Origin: an uncultured Bacteroidota bacterium
Lineage (GTDB): Bacteria > Bacteroidota > Bacteroidia > NS11-12g > UBA9320
Assembly (NCBI GenBank): GCA_937124965.1
Contig: CAKZLB010000010.1
Span: 62,001 to 126,000, forward strand
Direction of reading: 5' to 3'
DNA length: 64,000 nt
Shown one piece after another: positions 34,701-42,724 of this stretch. Every line of letters starts with the position of its first letter. The stretch's first letter is position 1. Position numbers and translations under genes: made by a program. The notes under the pieces are model-generated. The model ran no database searches, was not told the origin of the DNA, and saw only the letters and a list, made by a program, of their open reading frames with translations.

Positions 34701-35065
34701 CCTGAGATAAATGCCTTATCGATACTTGAAGAAGGAATCGTTCCTTTAATTTGATTGCCCTTTATAAAGGATGATAAATTAACAGCAACTCCACCGTTAG
34801 AACCCATCATTCCTTCATGAATATGAATTCCGGTAATTGGGCCAGATAGGCCGTTTACGACGATATTGAAATTAACGCTATCCATATCTTCGTTCATGGT
34901 AAAACTCGCCAGACCGACAGCACTTGTGCTTACTGGTGGCACCTCCTGATCGCCTGTTAATTTTGCGGTTACTAATAATTCTGAGCTAAGATGATTGGCT
35001 GCAGAATGTAAAAATGCCGTGCACATAATGAGCATGGCTAAAATCGTTTTGTACATTGTATTCAT
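31718..35065 (-). CDS. Eight-domain CHRD protein, T9SS-sorted
   Basis: 1115 residues. A signal peptide (about 1-23) is followed by eight tandem CHRD (chordin-like) domains of about 125 residues. Each has a TGDQEVPPV-like start, a GxIxxxHIHEGxxGxNGGVxxxL core and a YxNVHTxxNPNGEIRGQL end. Domains 4 and 8 share special features (a VDRN/IDRD strand and an ARxGY lead-in). Domains 5-8 repeat the order of 1-4, so a four-domain block was probably duplicated. The C-terminus (LYPNPASTTISV ... FNTGMYIVLIQGNNRTFSERFIKI) is a T9SS sorting domain. CHRD domains occur in many bacterial secreted proteins; their ligand here is unknown. Confidence 0.93.
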   Translation of the reverse strand: MNTMYKTILAMLIMCTAFLHSAANHLSSELLVTAKLTGDQEVPPVSTSAVGLASFTMNEDMDSVNFNIVVNGLSGPITGIHIHEGMMGSNGGVAVNLSSFIKGNQIKGTIPSSSIDKAFISGLLSSQYYLNVHTKDNPNGEIRGQLNLETDLGFYASLDTAQQNHSVSGNAMGAAIFDVSIDKSTLTYYVTTEGLSDTITAAHLHEGAVGSTGGVLVNLASGINGKMLSGTVDISTDKTLLGKIMSGEVYINIHTTANANGEIRGQLFKTKGLAFDSKLSTDQETTPVIGSTAVGTGHMALNTTMDTLWYSFLGSDLSGSITAAHIHSGAVGTSGGVLINLSSGIKGNWIEGMVTGSSLTKDVIHTLLEGGAYINVHTTLNAAGEIRGQLYRTAREGYSFDLTGSQEVPVSFTNGVGVGIISVDRNQSNAHYMFVVDNLSGPITSAHLHNAAIGSNGGVVFNLTNSFDLKNNYDGAFGYWKSSSSTAFSTTNSLQLRNETMYVNVHTAAYAGGELRGQSDRGFLKLNTDIIENGMIPFDAEFNGKMLFTARLSGANEVPAVMTDATGVIGVLLSKDMKTATLNATFTGLSSEFMGAHIHEAAAGSNGSVVVDLSSNVNGNQITAEWKDLDIEKLAMGMYYLNVHTKDNPNGEIRGQLMLETETSFIADINGTQEVPPVVTLGAGLGHFYLANNNTELRMKVVYDDLTGPITGVHLHNAAKGSNGGVVVNLTTMIDGNTIMGTVDPTDFLDDLLAGNIYINIHTAMNAGGEIRGQLNLADGFVYESWMNGAQSIPETNTTSKGLAIFQLDYKMENMDYWVQAAGLSGNITAIHAHNGSVGNSGGVALNLSSGITGKLAVGSFVEADLTASVLASLNTGDLYVNAHTLAFPNGEIRGQLYTMARNGYTFNQCGEQQVPAVMSTGYGTTILAIDRDNSFMHMMMVNNNLTEKATAAHIHEGEVGATGGVLFGLTLSGNNYFAYADTSSAYDTSMFRIIKEGNAYVNVHTASNPNGEIRGQIDDETMCPEAPETVGIDSDLATISAKLYPNPASTTISVDIENPSNFTTIKVVDSRGVEVYTNAIQQSNSIDISTFNTGMYIVLIQGNNRTFSERFIKI

Positions 35066-35196
35066 AATTCTGTTTTTTCTGTTGTATTAGGTTATACGAG
35101 AAAAATGAATGGCTGGATTTTGGAGTTTAAAATTTTTTTTAACGATGTGTTTAATAGGTTTATTTAAGTAGAGTAGAATTTCTGCTCAATTATGAA

Positions 35197-35262
35197 AAAA
35201 CGTCATTCAGAGGTTCTGCCCGTCGGCAAACGGGAAGAAACCGAAGAATCTTTTGACGTTTT
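35197..35262. repeat. REP-like palindromic element
   Basis: The termini are perfect inverted repeats, AAAACGTCA and TGACGTTTT. An internal hairpin CCCGT-cggca-ACGGG-type sits at 35219-35234. The phrase GTCATTCAGAGG ... CCGAAGAATC resembles dispersed intergenic repeats seen in several bacterial phyla. Only one copy is in this window. Confidence 0.5.
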
Positions 35263-35514
35263 GAATTCGAGTGTTTTGATGTAATGAAATGAGTAACGTT
35301 GGTGAAAACACCAACTGGGGCGCGGGGATGTATTAGTTTAGAATCTTAGGATATTGTAACTTGCAAATGAAGATTTGGGTGGCAGTGACAAACTTATTTA
35401 GTGGTATTTAGTGTTAAAATTAAGTTCAATGACTGATTTTAAAACCAAAACTAAATCCGAATATATTACTAAAATGATTCAGTCGTTGCATTTCTTGCAA
35501 GGTGATGTTCTGTA

Positions 35515-35543
35515 TTCGTTCGGGATGCGAAATCCCAAACGAA
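35515..35543. repeat. Intergenic hairpin
   Basis: TTCGTTCGGGAT and ATCCCAAACGAA form a 12-bp stem with one mismatch around a 5-base loop. No T-run follows, so it is not a standard terminator. Purpose unknown. Confidence 0.35.
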
Positions 35544-35830
35544 CTGAAATTATTACAATGAATCAAATTGGTCAATTTTAATCAATGTTATAAAAGATTG
35601 AGCACATAAAGAAGATCGTTCAACAAATCGTAAGATACTTCGGGTTTTCTTGTATGTGAAAAGGTAGGCCTATGGTTAAACCTTTTAACAGACGTTTTGA
35701 GGATGATTGCATTTTGTAAGTTCTATTTTCCGACTAAATTCATCAATCGTATAATATACCTCAAATGGGTAATTGAAACTCAACTTAGGTAAATCAACAT
35801 TTGTCATTCAATTATTAAAGTGAAATAGTT

Positions 35831-36403
35831 ATGAAAACAACAAACGTTCTTTACCTACTTATTGGCTTTTTTGCCTTAACCGCATGCGTCTCGTGCAAAG
35901 ACGATGGAGAGACCACAACGCCTAACGACTCCAATTCGGGCACAACACTTCCCGATCTAGTTGTGGATTTAACCGCTACTGAAAACGGCGCTATCATCGA
36001 AAAAATTCAATTTACAAATCCAAAACAAACTAGTACCACAGCATCTGGAAATGGCAGTTACAATGCCTCAGTTGATCTATTCTCCTTAAATGTTTTAGGT
36101 CAGATTGGTAGTGCGGGCCCTAGTTTCGGTTTTACAGGTGCCACTGGTGGTGTGAAAAAAGGTATTTACGATGTGGCTATGGATAATAGGGTTTGCACGT
36201 ATGCAACAAGCACGCCTGAAGTATTCCTAAATGGTTCTGGTACCGTAGAAATTACAGAGGCAACGCTTTATGCAAACGCGGGTATTGGCCTAAAAGAGCA
36301 CTTCTGCGATTTTAATGTTGATGTTGTACTACAATCTACCGATAAATCGAGATCGATACAGGTGAAAGGTACCATAAAAGGTGTGAATATTAAAGAAAAC
36401 TGA
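35831..36403 (+). CDS. Hypothetical lipoprotein heading a signalling operon
   Basis: 190 residues. MKTTNVLYLLIGFFALTACVSC is a lipoprotein signal. A Thr/Asn/Ser-rich linker (about 25-45) precedes a beta-rich domain of about 140 residues that I do not recognise. The T9SS protein starts 1 bp after its stop. Together with the downstream sensor kinase and regulator it forms an apparent four-gene operon, so it may be a partner of the secreted protein or of the sensor; this is inference. Confidence 0.82.
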   Translation: MKTTNVLYLLIGFFALTACVSCKDDGETTTPNDSNSGTTLPDLVVDLTATENGAIIEKIQFTNPKQTSTTASGNGSYNASVDLFSLNVLGQIGSAGPSFGFTGATGGVKKGIYDVAMDNRVCTYATSTPEVFLNGSGTVEITEATLYANAGIGLKEHFCDFNVDVVLQSTDKSRSIQVKGTIKGVNIKEN

Positions 36404-36404
36404 T

Positions 36405-38144
36405 ATGACCAAAACAATACTATTCGTCGGCTTGCTGATAGTTTATCAATTTGCAGCTGCAGCGTGGGATAACGTTGAAAACAATCAAAAAGTTGCCTAC
36501 TTAGATGGCGCACAATACAATCAGTGTGTGGTGCCCGACAACGAGGGTGGTTGCTTTGTGGTATGGCAAGATACCCGATTAGCAGATAATTTAGACCAAA
36601 TAGTAGCCCAGCATTTTGATTCATTGGGCAACCCATCTTGGCAAGAAAATGGAATTTACCTAGCACCAACTGCAAACGTACAGCGATATGTTCAGGCTTT
36701 TGGAGATGGCAACGGAGGCTTGATAACACTATGGGCCGACCATCGAGACTCAATTGGCCCCACAAGCAGAAATGTTGATCTATGGGGTCAACGCGTAGAC
36801 AAAAGTGGAACGTTGCAGTGGGGAAACTTAGGTAAATTGTTGGTCGGAGAAAAAGGAGAACAAAATATACCACTAACAATTTCTAATGGAAAAGATGGGT
36901 TTATACTAGCGTGGAAAGATGGTGGCGATGTTCCAAGCGGACGACAATCGGGTTACTGGATGCAACGATTTGACGTAGCAGGCAATGAGCAATGGACTAA
37001 AGGTGGCCACATGATTCATCAAGTGAGTAATGTATTTTCAAGCTCACGCCAATGGACAATGTGCTCGGATGGAACAAACGGCGCAATTTTAATCTTCACC
37101 GAGAGCGGTGTCAATACGGAACAAGCTTCAAATATCTATGGACATCGAGTAGACGCGACCGGTACACGTTATTGGAAACCCGATATCGATACAATTGCAG
37201 GAAGCTTTTTTATTGAAAGAGGATTTCCAATTAACAAAGGAAAAGGGAATGACAATTTTCCTATTGTCGAACTCGGAGAAGATGGTTTTGTGTACATATC
37301 ATGGCAAGGAAAACGAGAAACAAGCTGGCAACATGGTGCATTATTTGCCCAAAAAATAACCGTGAATGGAGACTTTTTGTGGGCCAAAGAGGGTGTTCAA
37401 ATTTCCACTACATCCTTAGATGCATCCAACCAATTCGACATGTTACTTGATCATAATGGCGGTATCTTTTTTAACTATATCGTCGATAAATCCAATAGAC
37501 GAGATTTAATACGGTTTGATACTGCTGGAAAAAAGAGCTGGGTTTCTCCTGTTACAATTAACGACGACATGATTGCGATAAGTAGAATGAAGCGTGTACA
37601 TCAGAATAAAATGTATGTTGCATGGATTGAAACGGAACGAAATCAGAACAGCGAAAACGCCATTGTCGTTCAGTGGTTTGATACGTTAGGGAATAAACTC
37701 TTGGAGGGAAACGCTGTTATTTCTACCTATCCGGAAGATAAGGCTAGCATTGTTATTGAAACCGGATTAAACGACGAACTTTTTTGTGTTTGGGGTGATT
37801 ATCGAAGAACAAATGGACAATCATCCAGCAACGCAGATGTCGATTTGTTTATTCAGCGGTTTGTGTCCTCTAAAACGGCTGGAATTCAGAATAATATTAC
37901 ACAAAGTGGTTATTTCTGGGTGATAGATAGCGAAACAAGTATTCAGTTTATTACCAATAACTTACGTTCGGAGATTGGTCAACTTTATGTGATAGACATG
38001 ATGGGAAAAACGTGTGTTTCGACAGCCGCTGTATCACTAAATCAGTCCGTCGAAATTGAAGCTAGTTCGATGGCATCAGGCATATATACGGCAATTTTGC
38101 AAACGAAAAATGGTACACACACTCTAAAATTTTACCACCGATAA
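36405..38144 (+). CDS. T9SS-sorted repeat protein in the signalling operon
   Basis: 579 residues. Signal peptide 1-20. Blade-like repeats share a W-x-D/G-x-R signature: FVVWQDTR, ITLWADHRD, ILAWKDGG, YISWQGKR and FCVWGDYR, which suggests a beta-propeller. The C-terminus (FWVIDSETSIQFITN ... MASGIYTAILQTKNGTHTLKFYHR) looks like a T9SS sorting domain, although the usual PNP motif is missing. It lies 1 bp after a lipoprotein gene and 59 bp before the sensor kinase start used here. Confidence 0.8.
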   Translation: MTKTILFVGLLIVYQFAAAAWDNVENNQKVAYLDGAQYNQCVVPDNEGGCFVVWQDTRLADNLDQIVAQHFDSLGNPSWQENGIYLAPTANVQRYVQAFGDGNGGLITLWADHRDSIGPTSRNVDLWGQRVDKSGTLQWGNLGKLLVGEKGEQNIPLTISNGKDGFILAWKDGGDVPSGRQSGYWMQRFDVAGNEQWTKGGHMIHQVSNVFSSSRQWTMCSDGTNGAILIFTESGVNTEQASNIYGHRVDATGTRYWKPDIDTIAGSFFIERGFPINKGKGNDNFPIVELGEDGFVYISWQGKRETSWQHGALFAQKITVNGDFLWAKEGVQISTTSLDASNQFDMLLDHNGGIFFNYIVDKSNRRDLIRFDTAGKKSWVSPVTINDDMIAISRMKRVHQNKMYVAWIETERNQNSENAIVVQWFDTLGNKLLEGNAVISTYPEDKASIVIETGLNDELFCVWGDYRRTNGQSSSNADVDLFIQRFVSSKTAGIQNNITQSGYFWVIDSETSIQFITNNLRSEIGQLYVIDMMGKTCVSTAAVSLNQSVEIEASSMASGIYTAILQTKNGTHTLKFYHR

Positions 38145-38203
38145 TTTTGTTCCTCAAGGGTTATAAAATATATTGTCCTATTGATTTGCTTAGCTTGGTT
38201 GGA

Positions 38204-41200
38204 ATGAAAACACGGTTACACATTGGCATATGGACAATTTTGGTGCTTTTTATATTACCACAGAAAGCTATTGCACAATCTGATTTGCGATTTCACCATT
38301 TGTTGGTAGGAAGTCAAAACAATGCTGAAATCGCGGCAATGGATATGTGTCGCGATGATTTTGGTTTTTTATGGATTGCAACATACAGAGGTCTCGCTAG
38401 GTTTGATGGGGATGAAATGACGCTGGTATCGTTTAGTAAGCCAGGCGGAATAGATTATGGACGCCTAGAAATTCATCAAATGGTACCTCTAAAAAATGGA
38501 CAGTTACTGCTAGCAACTGCGCGCAAAGGGTTGTTTATCTATCACACCAAGAACGGAGATTTCGAAGTGTTTAATTCAACAAATAGCACGCTTAGAAGTA
38601 ATCAAATACGTGGAATTTGTGTAGATAAAACCGGAATAGTTTGGATTACCAGTGAGGCAGGTCTTGATTTTATGAAACTGAACGATCGTACCATTTACCC
38701 TTTTGCACAAGCCAATCAGCAGTTTAATGCCAATGCTATTTTCAGTATGCATATGTCTCGGCGAGAACAACTTTTTGTTGCTACGCAAACGGGGGTGTTC
38801 AAACTTGAATCATGGCAAAATAATCAGCCTCAAATGAAAATGGTTTCGTCATTAACTGGTGTGTCCCACCTTTCTGAACGTGTTTCAGGAGAATTATGGA
38901 TGGCCACTCGGCAAGGAGACTTATTTCGATGCGATATCAGTAACAATGAAATAATTGATAGCTTTTTGGCTACCGACAACCGAAATGCACTTCCACACGC
39001 CATAATTCGAACCGTTTTTACAGATCGTAAAAATAGATTATGGGTGGGTACCCGCGATGGGCTTGCTTTATTCGATGAGGAGTCGAATGATTTCACAGTG
39101 TACAAACACATAGAGGGAAACTACAGTAGTTTAACCAATTCCACGGTAAACGGGATTTACGACGATGACATGGGTCAGGTTTATTTTTTAACACAATCGG
39201 CCATTGATTTTATTTCACCTAATTCAAAACCCATTTCTGTATTAAACCTCCAATCGGTCGATAGCACAAGTCCACTTCTTACCGATCCACTTTGCACTTA
39301 TAGAGATTCACGTGGAAGATTATGGATGGGGACATCAAAAGGTTTAGCATTCGTCGATCATAATCAACGTTCACTGTTGCAACAAGGAAGTGGTTCGTGG
39401 CAAAGTAACTACGTTTTAGAAGTGCTTGAATTGCCAAATGGTGACCTCTATTTTGCAACGAGCAAAGGACTGGCACTATTGACGAAAGAAAATTACGACG
39501 CACTTGACTTTTTCTTCTTTCCTTTCAGAAATAGACAGTTTGAGGGTGAAGGAGCAGCTTCGTTTCTAATTACTGATTTACATTATGACGGCAACGGTTT
39601 TCTGTGGATGTCGACCAATAATGGATATTCTCAATTCAATGTTACAACCCATGAGTTTCAATCGGCGAGGGATGAAGGGGAGTCAAGCGCATCAGGTGGT
39701 GGCAATGCCATGAATAAAATCATTGTCGACCAACAAGGAAACCTCTGGATTGGCACGAGAAATTCCGGATTGCGTTTTATTGCCAAAGGCAATGCCTTCC
39801 AGAAAAACAAAATGTGCTATATAGTCAATGATCCAACTGTTGGAACTTCGTTAAGTAATGACGCCGTAACCGATATTTTCGAAGACAAACAGGGGAAGAT
39901 ATGGGTTTCTACCTATTACGGATTAAATCGTTTGGATACGTTGTTTTACCCAAACGAACCAGCTAAATGCAGAGTATCGTTTACACGTTTTGGGAAAGAT
40001 TTGGGTTGGCAAACGGAGGTATTTAGCAGTGTTCAGCAAGATCAAGCGGATTTTTTGTGGGTTGGGTCCTTAGGTGGACTCTATCGTTTTAATCCACAAA
40101 AATCTGAGATTAACCATTATGCAATTCCAGATGGTTTAATTTCCGATGGAGTTATGGCAGACGGCCTAAAACTGTGTTCCGATGGTTACATGTATGTATC
40201 GATGCGCAACGGTGCTTCCTGGTTTCATCCAGATTCACTCGCATTGAGCAATGCACCTCCTTCAAAGCCCATTATAACACACTTTGCCCTATTTAACGTG
40301 GAAGTTCCGACCAGCGTAACGGCATCGGCTAATGCTCCTTTATTTTTGGTAAATGGGATATCTTACACCAAGGAAGTTTCCTTAAAACACGATCAAAATG
40401 TGATCACTATTGGATTTACAGGATTAGACATTTTAAACGTTTCCAAGCAGCGTTATCGCTATATGTTGGAAGGATTTGAACGCAATTGGGTTGAGTCGGG
40501 ATACGAAAACTCAGCTACCTATACCAACTTAAGTCCAGGAGATTACACATTTAAAGTCATGACCACAAACGGAGATGGAATTTGGTCACCAACAGCCGCG
40601 ACGTTATCCATAATAGTGTTGCCACCTTGGTATCAAACTTGGTGGGCTTACATTCTTTTCGCGCTCGTTTTCGTTAACCTTGTCTGGGCTTATGTCAAAA
40701 CACGCATTGCAATCGTAAAGCGAGAAATGAACATTCGAATGGAAGGAGAGAAAAAAGTAAATGAAGCACGAATGGAAGAGCGCGAATTTATGCGACAAAA
40801 AAACGCCAGAGACTTTCATGATGAGACCGGTGTAAAGCTAACTCGTATAAACTTACTTACCACCGCTGCGAGTCAAAAATCCCAGAATCAACAGGTAAAA
40901 GACTGTTTGAAACAGATTGAAATTAATACGAAAGATTTGACCGGAAGCATGCGCGACTTTGTGTGGTCACTTGATCCGCAAAAAGATACGCTATCGTCTA
41001 TTTTACAGAGACTTCAAGATTTTGGCAACCAGTTATTTGAATATTCCGAAACTGCGTTTATTACTCAATCGTCATTTAGCGAGTGGCAACACATCGAATT
41101 AAGCTTTGATTCAAAATTTCAGTTATTGTTAATCTTTAAAGAAGCCATGAACAATGTTTCAAAGTATTCTCAGGCAGAATCAGTACAATTGAGCTGCAAA

Positions 41201-41401
41201 GAAAACGACGAAGGGATACTTATCTCCCTAACCGACGATGGAGTGGGTTTCGATCCGTCCATATCACGCGAAAGTTATGGGTTAAAGAATATGCAGCAGC
41301 GTGCAAACAAGTTAAATGCTAGGTTGGATATTTCGTCGACAATTGGTGAAGGATCAAGCGTGATAATTGTGCTACCAAAACCAAAACAAGACAACCACTA
41401 A
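38204..41401 (+). CDS. Two-component regulator propeller sensor kinase (Reg_prop/Y_Y_Y)
   Basis: 1065 residues from ATG 38204, which begins a clean signal peptide ending KAIAQ. A TTG at 38147 is possible but less likely. The periplasmic part has many Reg_prop blades (GFLWIATYRGLARFDG, GIVWITSEAGLDFM, NRLWVGTRDGLALFD, GRLWMGTSKGLAFVD), probably two propellers. Then come a Y_Y_Y domain (about 710-800, YRYMLEGFERNWVESG, LSPGDYTFKV), a membrane helix and a HisKA_3-like kinase: NARDFHDETGVKLTRI, FKEAMNNVSKYSQ, TDDGVGFD, YGLKNMQQRA. Unlike the hybrid regulators common in polysaccharide loci, it has no fused receiver or AraC domain. The regulator follows 5 bp downstream. Confidence 0.93.
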   Translation: MKTRLHIGIWTILVLFILPQKAIAQSDLRFHHLLVGSQNNAEIAAMDMCRDDFGFLWIATYRGLARFDGDEMTLVSFSKPGGIDYGRLEIHQMVPLKNGQLLLATARKGLFIYHTKNGDFEVFNSTNSTLRSNQIRGICVDKTGIVWITSEAGLDFMKLNDRTIYPFAQANQQFNANAIFSMHMSRREQLFVATQTGVFKLESWQNNQPQMKMVSSLTGVSHLSERVSGELWMATRQGDLFRCDISNNEIIDSFLATDNRNALPHAIIRTVFTDRKNRLWVGTRDGLALFDEESNDFTVYKHIEGNYSSLTNSTVNGIYDDDMGQVYFLTQSAIDFISPNSKPISVLNLQSVDSTSPLLTDPLCTYRDSRGRLWMGTSKGLAFVDHNQRSLLQQGSGSWQSNYVLEVLELPNGDLYFATSKGLALLTKENYDALDFFFFPFRNRQFEGEGAASFLITDLHYDGNGFLWMSTNNGYSQFNVTTHEFQSARDEGESSASGGGNAMNKIIVDQQGNLWIGTRNSGLRFIAKGNAFQKNKMCYIVNDPTVGTSLSNDAVTDIFEDKQGKIWVSTYYGLNRLDTLFYPNEPAKCRVSFTRFGKDLGWQTEVFSSVQQDQADFLWVGSLGGLYRFNPQKSEINHYAIPDGLISDGVMADGLKLCSDGYMYVSMRNGASWFHPDSLALSNAPPSKPIITHFALFNVEVPTSVTASANAPLFLVNGISYTKEVSLKHDQNVITIGFTGLDILNVSKQRYRYMLEGFERNWVESGYENSATYTNLSPGDYTFKVMTTNGDGIWSPTAATLSIIVLPPWYQTWWAYILFALVFVNLVWAYVKTRIAIVKREMNIRMEGEKKVNEARMEEREFMRQKNARDFHDETGVKLTRINLLTTAASQKSQNQQVKDCLKQIEINTKDLTGSMRDFVWSLDPQKDTLSSILQRLQDFGNQLFEYSETAFITQSSFSEWQHIELSFDSKFQLLLIFKEAMNNVSKYSQAESVQLSCKENDEGILISLTDDGVGFDPSISRESYGLKNMQQRANKLNARLDISSTIGEGSSVIIVLPKPKQDNH

Positions 41402-41406
41402 CTAGA

Positions 41407-42048
41407 ATGGTAGACTTAACAAAGATAATAAGTGTAAGTATTGTCGAGGATGACCCTGTTATTCGTGAGCAACTAGCATTATTGATTAACGAATCGGAAG
41501 ATATTGGCTGCGTAAGCGTGTTTGCAAATGCAGAAGACGCCATGATTGGTTTGGTCCAAGAGCCTCATCAAGTAGTATTAATGGACATTGGGTTGCCGGG
41601 GATGTCTGGAATAGAACTCGTAAAGCGCATAAAGCCCGAAATGGACAAGACTGATTTTTTGATGTTAACAGTGAGTGAAGACGATCAACACGTGTTTAAC
41701 TCGATATGCGCTGGGGCGACTGGATACTTGTTAAAAGAAACACCTTCAGAGCATATACTTAAGGCCATACGCGAAGTGAAAAAGGGGGGAGCACCTATGA
41801 GCGCTGGCATTGCAAGGAAAGTAGTAATGAGTTTTCGCGAACCTAATCAATCAGAAACCATGCTTTCTGCTAGGGAATTAGAGGTCTTAAACATGTTATG
41901 TGACGGGTTAAACTATCGGGTAATTGCACAGAAACTATTTGTAAGTGGTCATACTGTTCGCGCACATATCAAAAACATTTACAAAAAATTGCATGTTCAT
42001 TCGCGTGCAGAGGCTGTAAAGTCGGCAATCCGTCAAAAGTTAATTTGA
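41407..42048 (+). CDS. NarL/FixJ-type response regulator
   Basis: 213 residues. Receiver domain with VEDDP, phosphoacceptor Asp in VVLMDIGLPGMSG, FLMLTVSEDD and Lys in YLLKET. LuxR-type helix-turn-helix near 148-205 (LSARELEVLNMLCDG, NYRVIAQKLFVSGHTVRAHI). It lies 5 bp after the Reg_prop kinase and is certainly its partner. The operon's own lipoprotein and T9SS genes are plausible targets. A small GC hairpin at 42096-42110 follows. Confidence 0.94.
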   Translation: MVDLTKIISVSIVEDDPVIREQLALLINESEDIGCVSVFANAEDAMIGLVQEPHQVVLMDIGLPGMSGIELVKRIKPEMDKTDFLMLTVSEDDQHVFNSICAGATGYLLKETPSEHILKAIREVKKGGAPMSAGIARKVVMSFREPNQSETMLSARELEVLNMLCDGLNYRVIAQKLFVSGHTVRAHIKNIYKKLHVHSRAEAVKSAIRQKLI

Positions 42049-42095
42049 GCGTAAAAAGTGAAACTAGCGTTTACTACCATATTGGAATAAAGAGT

Positions 42096-42110
42096 GCGGT
42101 GGCAAACCGC
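42096..42110. terminator. Small GC hairpin between convergent genes
   Basis: GCGGT-ggcaa-ACCGC sits between the regulator gene and the convergent YqgE gene. There is no long T-run, so efficiency is uncertain. Confidence 0.3.
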
Positions 42111-42166
42111 CATTTCGTTTATCAGTAGGTCGTTCAAAAATCCTCAATCTACAATCTTCTGCCTTC

Positions 42167-42724
42167 TCAATTCAGTCCTGGGTCAATCGGGCTATCAACC
42201 AACATCGCGTATTTTCCACCAAGGCGTCTCATGGCTTTTTTCCAAAGCTCGGTAGAATCTATGTTTGCATTAAAAACCATAGCACTTCCAATAGTTGAAA
42301 CAATCCAAGCTTCTTCCTCTAATTCATCCTCCAATTGATGAGGCCCCCAGCCTGAATAACCGGCAAAAAACACAAAACGATTGGCTAATTCGGGGGATTT
42401 TCGGAGAATGTCAAAGGCTTTTTTAAAATCACCTCCCCAATAAACATCCGGCATGATTTCTTTGGATTCTTCGATAATATTGGCTCCGAGTGAATGAATA
42501 AAATGAAGTGTATCGACCTGAACAGGGCCACCTTGAAAAATGACTGATTCGGGCAGTGTGTCGTCTTTTAATGCCACGTTTATTGTTAAGTCAATGGCAT
42601 TATTTAACACAAAACCAAAACTACCTGCTTCATTGTGCTCTGCTAATAGAACGATGGAACGAGCAAAGTTCGGATCTCTTAAAAATGGATCAGAAATCAA
42701 GATGGTACCGGATGATGGCTTCAT
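42167..42724 (-). CDS. yqgE: YqgE/AlgH family protein
   Basis: 185 residues. Conserved family features are visible: LISDPFLRDPNFARSIVLLAEHNEAGSFGFVLN at the start region, FQGGPVQVDTLHFIH, YWGGDFK, RFFAGYSGWGPHQLEDEL-like and W near the middle. YqgE proteins are small and soluble, and their molecular role remains unclear. Its ATG overlaps the stop of the upstream Nramp-like gene by 4 bases, so the two are cotranscribed. Confidence 0.93.
   Translation of the reverse strand: MKPSSGTILISDPFLRDPNFARSIVLLAEHNEAGSFGFVLNNAIDLTINVALKDDTLPESVIFQGGPVQVDTLHFIHSLGANIIEESKEIMPDVYWGGDFKKAFDILRKSPELANRFVFFAGYSGWGPHQLEDELEEEAWIVSTIGSAMVFNANIDSTELWKKAMRRLGGKYAMLVDSPIDPGLN

Larger units (their letters stand above)
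35066..35830. other. 765-bp intergenic region with a palindromic repeat element
   Basis: A long non-coding stretch between the divergent CHRD gene and the lipoprotein operon. It contains a REP-like element at 35197-35262 and a second hairpin at 35515-35543. A 50-codon frame (35429-35581) encloses the second hairpin but shows no homology I recognise. No RNA gene was identified. Confidence 0.55.

Noticed and set aside
35192-35284. 30-codon frame MKKRHSEVLPVGKREE
   Set aside because: It is generated by the palindromic repeat element and is not a gene.
35429-35581. 50-codon frame in the 765-bp gap
   Set aside because: No recognisable features, and it contains a hairpin; probably chance.
36268-36879. 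203-codon minus-strand frame
   Set aside because: Antisense to the lipoprotein and T9SS genes of the 35831-42048 operon, which have signal peptides and coherent domains. The frame has no recognisable motif.
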